DNA of 58,519 nt from an uncultured Prevotella sp. (lineage in GTDB: Bacteria; Bacteroidota; Bacteroidia; Bacteroidales; Bacteroidaceae). The DNA is taken from NCBI GenBank assembly GCA_905236875.1, contig CAJOQT010000087.1, positions 1 to 58,519 on the forward strand, read 5' to 3'. This document shows positions 48,883 through 56,300 of this stretch, in pieces; position 1 is the stretch's first letter; each line of letters begins with the position of its first letter. Position numbers and translations under genes: made by a program. The notes below the pieces were generated by a model. The model saw only the letters and a program-made list of their open reading frames with translations. It searched no databases and was not told where the DNA came from.

Positions 48883-49269
48883 TTAACGCTTACTGAACTG
48901 GAAGCGACGACGTGCCTTGGGCTGACCCGGCTTCTTACGCTCAACCTCACGGGCATCACGAGTCAGGAAACCATGATCCTTCAGGTTCTTCTTGTCCTCG
49001 GCATTCACCTTGACAAGGGCACGGGCGATAGCCATGCGCAGAGCCTGGCTCTGACCGGTGAAACCACCACCGTCGAGGTTGGCCTTGATGTCGTATTTCT
49101 CGGCTGCATCAAGCAGGTTCAGAGGCTGCTTCACCACATACTGCAGGATGGCTGAAGGGAAATATTCAGTGAGGTCTTTCTTGTTGATCGTAATCTTACC
49201 TGTACCTTCTTTCAGATAGACGCGAGCTACAGAGCTCTTACGACGACCTATTGCATTGATGTATTCCAT
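48883..49269 (-). CDS. rpsI: Ribosomal protein S9
   Basis: 128 residues: YINAIGRRKSSVARVYLKEG, GGGFTGQSQALRMAIARALV and the basic C-terminus ending QPKARRRFQFSKR, which reaches the decoding-site tRNA. Coupled with rplM as nearly everywhere; the gap is 25 bases. Confidence 0.97.
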   Translation of the reverse strand: MEYINAIGRRKSSVARVYLKEGTGKITINKKDLTEYFPSAILQYVVKQPLNLLDAAEKYDIKANLDGGGFTGQSQALRMAIARALVKVNAEDKKNLKDHGFLTRDAREVERKKPGQPKARRRFQFSKR

Positions 49270-49294
49270 CTTTATTTAATGTTTAATCTTTAAT

Positions 49295-49756
49295 TTACTT
49301 GTACTGGTTAATATCAATTGCCTTGGGCTTCTGAGCCTCGTGCTTGTGCTCTGTACCATCATAGATGTAGAGGTTGTTCAGCAGGGAGCGGCCAAGGGGA
49401 CCCTTGGGCAGCATGCCCTTCACGGCGTGTCTGAGGATACGCTCACAGCCAAACGGCTTCTTGCGAAGCTCGGCAGGCGTGTTGAAACGCTGACCACCGG
49501 GATAACCTGTGTAACGAGTGTAAACCTTGTCGGTTTCCTTCTTGCCGGTAAAGACAATCTTAGCGGCATTGATAATGATAACATTGTCACCGCAATCCAC
49601 ATGAGGGGTGAAATTGGGCTTGTACTTTCCGCGAATCAGCTTTGCTACCTTCGAAGCGAGACGACCAACAACCTGGTCTGTGGCATCAATCACCACCCAC
49701 TCCTTCTGTGCTGTTTCCTTGTTGGCGGAAATGGTCTTGTAACTTAAAGTGTTCAT
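49295..49756 (-). CDS. rplM: Ribosomal protein L13
   Basis: 153 residues from ATG 49756 (MNTLSYKTISANKETAQKEW); the longer upstream frame lies in the leader. VVIDATDQVVGRLASKVAKLIRGKYKPNFTPHVDCGDNVIIINA, YTRYTGYPGG and RILRHAVKGMLPKGPLGR are signatures. First gene of the operon with rpsI, rpsB and tsf. The promoter is about 220 bases upstream and the leader is probably structured. Confidence 0.97.
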   Translation of the reverse strand: MNTLSYKTISANKETAQKEWVVIDATDQVVGRLASKVAKLIRGKYKPNFTPHVDCGDNVIIINAAKIVFTGKKETDKVYTRYTGYPGGQRFNTPAELRKKPFGCERILRHAVKGMLPKGPLGRSLLNNLYIYDGTEHKHEAQKPKAIDINQYK

Positions 49757-49974
49757 TTTTACGTTAAAAATTTTACTACTAAAAAACATTTGTTTATACA
49801 CACGCACATCAACCACCCGCAGAGGTCTAACTCCCTGCTTGGCAGTCTAACGATACGCTGACGGACTTGCACCGTCACTGAACCAGCGATTCACAAACCA
49901 TCGTGCCCGGCCAAAGACACCACTATTTACACGCTGACCCTATGGGGATTCTAAGACTCTCCCCGTTAAATCGG
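49757..49974 (-). promoter_or_regulatory. Structured 5' leader of the rplM operon (candidate autoregulatory element)
   Basis: About 218 bases between the -7 box and the ATG, with no gene. On the minus strand there are stems GGGGA/TCCCC (near the 5' end), TGACGG-TGCAAGT-CCGTCA, and GCAGGG..CTCTGC. Leaders before L13 genes are known as protein-binding regulators in Firmicutes; whether this one has that function is inference. Confidence 0.5.
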
Positions 49975-49978
49975 ACTG

Positions 49979-49986
49979 CAAAGGTA
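49979..49986 (-). promoter_or_regulatory. -7 box of the rplM operon
   Basis: TACCTTTG on the minus strand. Its -33 region is taken by the GTGATAA heptamer array. Confidence 0.65.
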
Positions 49987-49996
49987 CAAAGATTAA

Positions 49997-50024
49997 GTGA
50001 TAAGTGATAAGTGATAAGTGATAA
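49997..50024. repeat. GTGATAA heptamer array
   Basis: Four exact GTGATAA units, preceded by a degenerate one. It lies between the rplM promoter and the MATE gene; a related array (CACTTGT/CACTTAT) is coding at 52401-52428. Confidence 0.95.
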
Positions 50025-50055
50025 GAAGGTAAAGATTTAATCATATTTAACTAAA

Positions 50056-51387
50056 TTAAGAATTGTTCGCAGAAATAATTCCTTTCAACTTCCACTTATA
50101 CCATATCGTCTGAATGATGCCGCGCATGGCAAGATAGGTAACCATAGCCAGCCAAAGAACGTGATTGTTGAATGAGAAATGAGAAATGAGGAATGAGAAA
50201 TGGCAGATGCCAAAGAATAGCAGAGCCGAGATGAACGACGAGACGAGCATCCCACTGGTGGCAGTCAGTCCGATGAAGATGCCGTCCCAGATAAAGGCAA
50301 CACACCCGGCAGCAGGTATCAGCCACGCCCAGAAGAGATAGTCGTCGGCAGCAGTCCTCACCTGTGCCTCGTCTGTCAGCAGGCCGACAATCCACTGCCC
50401 GCCTATTATATATAATAAAGTATAGGCAATCATTACGATACCCATCCACATCCAGAGCCTTCGCAGCGTCTCGTGGAAGGCTGTGGCATTGCGTGCGCCG
50501 TAGGTCTTACCGCCCAGTGCCTCTCCGGCATAGGCAAAGCCGTCCATGAAATAGGAGAAGAAGAGGTAAAGCTGCATCATCACCGTGTTGACCGAGAGGA
50601 TGACAGCTCCCTGACGGGCACCTGCCGAAGTGAAGTACAGGTTGACGGCGACCAGACAGAGCGTACGCAGGAAGATGTCGCGATTCACGTTAAAGAAACG
50701 TCCCATCGCCTCGCGCACAAACGTTCCCTTCAACTCTAAGTACCGACGCAGACGGCCAAAATAGCGGAACAACAGCCCCACCGCCATCATCATTCCGGCA
50801 TATTGCGCGATGACCGTACCCAGTGCCACTCCCTCAATCTTCATGCCGAAGCCATAGACCAACAGCAAACTCGCCATGATATTCACCACATTCTGAATGA
50901 TGGAGATAACCATAGGAAAGCGTGTGTTCTGCATGCCGATAAACCAACCCATAAGACTGAACAGTCCCAGTGAGGCTGGAGCGCCCCAAATGACGATGTT
51001 GAAATAGGTGGAAGCATAAGGCAGCACGTCATCGGTAGGACCAATCAGCCAGAACATCAGTCCCTTCAAGGGTATCTGCAGGAGGATCAGCAAGAAGGCA
51101 ATACCGAGAGCGATTGCCATTGAACGTACTAACAGCCTGGTGACTTCTGTCAGTTCTCTACCCCCCAGAGCCTGGGAAGTAAGACCGCTCGATCCCATTC
51201 TGAGAAATCCGAAAAGCCAGTACATCAGGTTAAAGATCATCGATCCCACTGCCACCGCCCCGATATAGACAGGACTGCCCATGTGTCCCACGATGGCCAC
51301 ATCGATCATTCCCAGCAACGGCACCGTGATGTTCGACACGATACTGGGCAGCGCAATCTGTAATATCTGACGGTCTCTCTGATTCAT
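50056..51387 (-). CDS. MATE-family efflux transporter
   Basis: 443 residues from ATG 51387 (MNQRDRQILQIALPSIVSNI). Twelve hydrophobic segments, with VPLLGMIDVAIVGHMG, GLTSQALGGRE and MRGIIQTIWYKWK near the end, match DinF-like MATE pumps driven by sodium or proton gradients. In the C-terminal part CHFSFLISHFSFNNH is encoded by an AATGAGA heptamer array (50171-50202), in frame between two helices. The -7 box ends eight bases before the ATG. Confidence 0.9.
   Translation of the reverse strand: MNQRDRQILQIALPSIVSNITVPLLGMIDVAIVGHMGSPVYIGAVAVGSMIFNLMYWLFGFLRMGSSGLTSQALGGRELTEVTRLLVRSMAIALGIAFLLILLQIPLKGLMFWLIGPTDDVLPYASTYFNIVIWGAPASLGLFSLMGWFIGMQNTRFPMVISIIQNVVNIMASLLLVYGFGMKIEGVALGTVIAQYAGMMMAVGLLFRYFGRLRRYLELKGTFVREAMGRFFNVNRDIFLRTLCLVAVNLYFTSAGARQGAVILSVNTVMMQLYLFFSYFMDGFAYAGEALGGKTYGARNATAFHETLRRLWMWMGIVMIAYTLLYIIGGQWIVGLLTDEAQVRTAADDYLFWAWLIPAAGCVAFIWDGIFIGLTATSGMLVSSFISALLFFGICHFSFLISHFSFNNHVLWLAMVTYLAMRGIIQTIWYKWKLKGIISANNS
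50171..50202 (-). repeat. AATGAGA heptamer array inside the MATE gene
   Basis: AATGAGA, AATGAGA, AATGAGG, AATGAGA, then AATGG. Encodes SFLISHFSF. The unit length is not a multiple of three, so the frame depends on the copy number. Confidence 0.92.
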
Positions 51388-51395
51388 ATTGCATG

Positions 51396-51443
51396 CAAAG
51401 TTAAGCAAATTTTTTGGCGTGCGCAAAAAATTGCTTAACTTTG
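51396..51443. promoter_or_regulatory. Palindromic divergent promoter of the MATE and SSS transporters
   Basis: GCAAAGTTAAGCAA is inverted as TTGCTTAACTTTGC, and TTTTTTG as CAAAAAA, around a GCG centre. Minus strand: TTTG, 20 bases, TAACTTTG (51396-51403). Plus strand: TTTG, 19 bases, TAACTTTG (51436-51443). The two -33 boxes overlap, and each ATG is eight or nine bases past its -7 box. Confidence 0.9.
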
Positions 51444-51452
51444 CACTCAGTT

Positions 51453-52889
51453 ATGACGATACTCCTCACCGTTCTGATCTACTTCGCCGTCCTGATGCTC
51501 ATCAGCCGGCTCACCAGCCGCAAGGCAGACAACAAGACGTTCTACCTTGCCCGCAGGAAGGCACCGTGGTACATGGTGGCCTTCGGCATGATCGGTGCAT
51601 CCATCTCGGGGGTCACCTTCGTCTCGGTGCCAGGCATGGTACTGACGTCACAGATGACCTACCTGCAGATGTGCCTCGGCTTCATCGTGGGCTATGCCGT
51701 CATCGCCTTCGTACTCCTGCCGCTTTATTACCGTCTTCAGCTGACGAGCATCTACACCTATCTCGGTCAGCGGTTGGGCACCCGCTCCTACCAGACGGGT
51801 GCATGGTTCTTCCTGCTTTCGAAGATGGTGGGGGCCTCCGTGAGGTTCTATGTGGTATGCATCATCCTACAGCAGTTCGTGTTCGACCCGGCAGGCATAC
51901 CCTTCGTAGTAAACGTGGTGGTTATGGTGCTGCTCATCTGGCTCTACACCCGTCGCGGTGGCATTGGCACGCTGGTCTTCACCGACACCTTCCAGACCTT
52001 CTGCCTGTTCACTGCACTGGTACTGATCATCCTCGAAGCCGTCAGCCTGCTGCACCTCTCCGTCGGTGAGGCCGTCAGTTCCATTGCCGACAGTCCGATG
52101 AGCCGCATCTTCGTGTTCGATGACTGGGCGTCGCCCCATCATTTCTGGAAGCAGTTCCTCAGTGGAGTCTTCATTGCCATCGTCATGACCGGTCTTGATC
52201 AGGATATGATGCAGAAGAACCTCACCTGCAAGTCGCTGAAGGATGCCCAGAAGGATATGTGTTCCTACGGTGTTGCCTTTGTGCCTGCCAACCTCCTCTT
52301 CCTGGCCCTCGGCGTACTCTTGGCGATACATGCAGGAGATGCCACAGGCATCAAGGGAGACCAGCTGCTCCCCAATTTTGTGCAAGGCACCGCCACCCAT
52401 CACTTGTCACTTATCACTTGTCACTTATTCATCATCGGCATCGTCGCGGCCTCGTTCTCCAGTGCCGACTCCGCACTGACAGCGCTTACCACCTGCTATT
52501 GCGTCGATATCCGCCGCCAGCCCGACAACGAACGGCTGCGCAAGCACATGCACATCGTCATCTGCCTCGTCTTCGTCCTGTTCATCCTCCTGTTCCGGGC
52601 CATCAACTCCACGTCGCTCATCGATGCCGTCTATATCCTCGCCTCCTACACCTACGGCCCCCTGCTCGGCCTCTTCGCCTTCGGACTCTTCACCCGCCGG
52701 AAGCCCAACGACCGCCTCGTCCCTTATATCTGCATCGCCTCCCCGTTGCTCTGCTTCGCCCTCGATGCCGCCACCCAGTACCTCTGGGACTACCACTTCG
52801 GCTACGAGCTGCTGATGCTCAACGGCCTCCTCACCTTCACCGGCCTCTGGCTCCTTAGTTATTACAAAAGGGCTTTCCGAGAATCGTAA
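51453..52889 (+). CDS. Sodium:solute symporter (SSS family)
   Basis: 478 residues from ATG 51453. VLMLISRLTSRKADNKTFYLARRKAPWYMVAFGMIGASISGVTFVSVPGMV is the typical first part; about 13 helices follow, with FIAIVMTGLDQDMMQKNLTCKSLKDAQKDM and VAASFSSADSALTALTTCYCVDI as family signatures. Substrate unknown. HHLSLITCHLF in a loop before the FSSADS helix is encoded by a heptamer array (52401-52428). Confidence 0.92.
   Translation: MTILLTVLIYFAVLMLISRLTSRKADNKTFYLARRKAPWYMVAFGMIGASISGVTFVSVPGMVLTSQMTYLQMCLGFIVGYAVIAFVLLPLYYRLQLTSIYTYLGQRLGTRSYQTGAWFFLLSKMVGASVRFYVVCIILQQFVFDPAGIPFVVNVVVMVLLIWLYTRRGGIGTLVFTDTFQTFCLFTALVLIILEAVSLLHLSVGEAVSSIADSPMSRIFVFDDWASPHHFWKQFLSGVFIAIVMTGLDQDMMQKNLTCKSLKDAQKDMCSYGVAFVPANLLFLALGVLLAIHAGDATGIKGDQLLPNFVQGTATHHLSLITCHLFIIGIVAASFSSADSALTALTTCYCVDIRRQPDNERLRKHMHIVICLVFVLFILLFRAINSTSLIDAVYILASYTYGPLLGLFAFGLFTRRKPNDRLVPYICIASPLLCFALDAATQYLWDYHFGYELLMLNGLLTFTGLWLLSYYKRAFRES
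52401..52428 (+). repeat. CACTTGT/CACTTAT heptamer array inside the SSS gene
   Basis: CACTTGT, CACTTAT, CACTTGT, CACTTAT, exact seven-base period. It is the reverse complement of the GTGATAA/GTGACAA unit found in the rplM upstream spacer. Confidence 0.92.
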
Positions 52890-52948
52890 AAGGGTAGTCA
52901 TAGTGCCAGCAAAGTGAAAAAAGCCTGTAGAGTACAACAAAACAACAA

Positions 52949-52975
52949 CAGCTACACCTTACGGGGATGTAGCTG
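52949..52975 (+). terminator. Probable terminator of the SSS gene
   Basis: CAGCTACA pairs with TGTAGCTG around CCTTACGGGGA; TGCTGTATATATA follows, so the T-run is weak. Confidence 0.6.
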
Positions 52976-53007
52976 CTGCTGTATATATATAAATATGTGT
53001 AGTGCCA

Positions 53008-53178
53008 TTACCAGTCAACGTCATCGTCACCGAAGTCAAAGAGGTCTGGGGCATCGTTGATAATTCCACCTGTTTGGTCACCTTCTTCGTCGTTTATATC
53101 TATGGATTGAACAAGAATGGTCAGGTCCATATCGATCCGTTCTATCTCTATCTCAGGAATTATATATCTCTTCTTCAT
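53008..53178 (-). CDS. 56-residue acidic peptide of the MKK-Y-P-E type
   Basis: From minus-strand ATG 53178: MKKRYIIPEIEIERIDMDLT, then ILVQSIDINDEEGDQTGGII and NDAPDLFDFGDDDVDW. The basic start with YxxPE and the very acidic tail match a class of small Prevotella proteins that I have seen without a function; some such peptides are thought to be secreted or precursor-like. It is the first gene downstream of the giant surface protein on the same strand, 173 bases away with a palindromic element in the gap. Confidence 0.65.
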   Translation of the reverse strand: MKKRYIIPEIEIERIDMDLTILVQSIDINDEEGDQTGGIINDAPDLFDFGDDDVDW

Positions 53179-53290
53179 TTTGCTCTTATTTTTAAACATG
53201 TATTATTCGTTAAATATCTTCTTGGAAAGAAATGATTTCTTTATTCTTTATGAAAGAAATTGTCAGAAATTACTCAGAAATTTTTCTTTT

Positions 53291-53357
53291 GAGTTTTGCC
53301 ACCACCCAACATGGATAGTCGGGCGGCAGCAAATTTTTCACTCTTCATTCTTCACTT
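53291..53357 (-). repeat. Palindromic element with GAAGAGT arm
   Basis: Plus strand: TTTTGCCACCACCC, loop, GGGCGGCAGCAAATTT, then TTCACTCTTCATTCTTCACT. The TTTGCTGCCGCC core is the same as in the 26-33 kb copies, but the outer arm is the GAAGAGT/GAAGAAT heptamer. Confidence 0.8.
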
Positions 53358-56300
53358 AATAATGACTTTCTTTCCATTCATGATGTAGATTCCCTTAGCA
53401 GTCGGCTTGCTCTGCAGCTTGCGTCCAGAGAGGTCGTACCAAACTCCCTCGCCTTCGGAGAGGGTTGGGGTGAGGCTCATGCTTGTTGTTCCGCCTTCAT
53501 CGATGTCAATACTCAAAGCAGGAGCACCAAGTGGCGTTACATCGTAGGAAGTGTGCAGATAAGCACGCTTTGCTCTTAATGTAGCAGCAGGAGCCTTGTA
53601 GAACTTAGGAGCACTATCAGTTGCTTTTTGCTGGAAGACGTAATTGTATCCAGTTCCAGGAGTTGTATAGGAAATATTAGTATCTTCTGTAACACCCTCC
53701 AACTCATTGTCTGAAACGTCATCAGCATCACCTGTGAGACAAGGAACTATTGTTTCTTCCACAGCACTACCAAGACCATTTGCATTCATCAAGATGACAC
53801 CCTCATTTGCAGGAACCTTGTAAATTTGAGTTAATGTTACCTTATTGCTATTCACTTTAGCCTTGTAAACCTTAATGGCATCTATACCCGTGAAATCAAG
53901 GGCTTTAGTGCTACAGAACGTGATGTAACCCTTTGCAGGAACAGAAACAGCCTCCAACGGCAGAGAGGTGCAATAGCCGTAGTTCTCTACACCCTGGACG
54001 TTGTACTTAACAACAATGGAATTAATCCAAGCATTCTTGCTCGCTGTTGTTTGAGCCAAGCTATAAGTGCCCTTGTTGTTATCAGAGTTGGTAAATGTAT
54101 ATGATCCTCCTTTTCCTAAATCTGTCAGTTTTGAGTTTCCTGAAGTGAGAGCAACGGTAGCACCACTTCCCCATGCATCAGATGGGCAATTCAATGCAAC
54201 TGATTTTGCATTTAGCGCATTGGTTGGTAACTCAAATGTGATAGAGCCAGAGGTTCCTTTAAAGCCTGCACTTGAGCTGCTGCTGAATGTAACGCCATCA
54301 CTACTCCACGACCAAACAACACCATTATTTGTGGTTGTTTGATTTGCAGGTTCTGACTGTTTCAGATTCAAGGTTGATGTCACTTCTTCCGTGCCTCCAG
54401 CTCTTTGCTGAGCATACACAGCATAGTAAGTGACATTGCTAGTTGGTGTTGTTGGAGGAGTAACCATTGTGGGTGCTACATCGGTAGGAGTATCGATGCC
54501 GCTGGTTTCCTTCCATCCTACGAAGGAGTAGTCACCCATTGTGGCAGGAGTGGGAACTGCGATAGTTGCGCCGTGTGTAGCCTGACGAACAACGCTTTCG
54601 GCACCATTAATAATGAACGTAGAGGTGTAGCGCGGATAAGTTGTAACAGTATAGCTCTTTGTCGTTTGAGTGTAAGGAGTAGTTACACCACCCTCAGTTA
54701 TATTAGCAGCAGCTGCGGTAGCAGTGATGGTAGCAGTTCCGTAAACACCAGTCTTCAATGTGAAGGTACCGTCAGCGGTGCTGAAGTTGTCATAGATGAC
54801 ATCACCCTCGATAGCGTAAGTAACAGTACCCTGTGCGCCACTTACTGCCTGTGGTGAGAAGTTTGTGAAGGCTTCAGTGTCCTCATCCAGCTCTACTGCG
54901 TCGCTTGTAAATGTCAGAGTCTGAGCGGTAGGAGCATTATGTGTCTTTGCAAACTGGCTCTGCTCGTAAAGATTCAGACGGTAGGTTCCATTATATTGGG
55001 CAACGAAGCCTGTAACGCTTCCCTGTTCATCCTTCACGAGAGTAATACCTGTTGCAGGAGCACCTATTTTAATGGTGTTGGTACCATCAGACACTTCACC
55101 ACCACTTGTGGCAGAAGAGGTCATAGCAGTTGTTACTGTAACACCTGTCAAGGTAATCTTCTTGCCTTCATAGCTCTCGTATGTCTGTGCGGTAATGTCA
55201 GTAATAGCGACATCGGTCAATGCAGCAGGAACAGTTCCACCTTCAACAGGTGTGCCAGTCAGTTCTGTAATCTCCCAAACACCGTATGACTTCTTAACCT
55301 TACCAGAAACAGCACCAGTAAACTTCTTACCAGCTACCCAGTCATTTGTAGCGCAGCTGACATAGATTGCAGCCGAAGCATCCTGGATGTAAGCATGAGT
55401 TCCGCTAACATAAGTAATGTTTGCATCTGTCAGGTCAGCAGTAAAGGCAGTAGCAGTTGTTGTGGAGTTAACAGCCTTGATACCAGCGATAGTTGTAGTG
55501 CTCTTTACAACAATCTCGTATGTAGCTTGAGCCGCATTGCTGACACCCAACTCTTGAGCTACACTTGCAGTAATGGTTGCTGTACCAATCTTTTTTGCGG
55601 TTACAACACCGTTTTCATCTACTTCGGCAACGGTCTCGTCGCTTGAAGAATAAGTGATGGCCTTTGATACGCCCTCTACAGATGCAGTATTAGTATAAGT
55701 CGTTGTTCCGTCAAGATAAAGCGTCGTTCCACCCTTCTCAAACTCTATTGTTGGATTAATGATGTCTGTCGGGTTGGAGTTGTAGGCAACTCGTGGGGCA
55801 TAATATATTTTGCATGCGACGTTTGAGTTATTTAGATAATTAAAAGAACTACCCGATGTATATACTTTCCATTGGCTACTATAATATTCCATGCATCCGT
55901 TATTCGTACTCGCCTTCATACGGAGCACAAATGTGTTTGCAGAATTGTTACTCTTTTCTACAATCCACAGGCTATTTGTCGTCGTGTTTTGTAATTGTGC
56001 ATTCGTTGTGCCATTAGCACCGACGGTAACATTACCATTAGTAAGAGTATATCCATCGGTGTTATTGCCTGTCAGTTTCCAAACAACATCGTCTGATATT
56101 GCAATGGAGCTCTGGTTTTCCTCCGATGGTGCATTAGCATCATTACCTACAGAGAAATTCTTCTTAAGTATTTTACCATTATTTACAACAGCAATTGCTG
56201 GAGCAGAAGTGATTTCCTCTACTGTTGTAGCCCTTTTATATCTTGTTCCGTCAAACTCCGCCACGCTATAAACAGCATACAATGTAGTTGCTGCTGTTGG

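Noticed and set aside
49861..49882. Group II intron or riboswitch signal in the rplM leader (GGTGCAAGTCC)
   Set aside because: The short match has no further intron domains, reverse transcriptase or known aptamer core; a ribosomal-protein leader is simpler.
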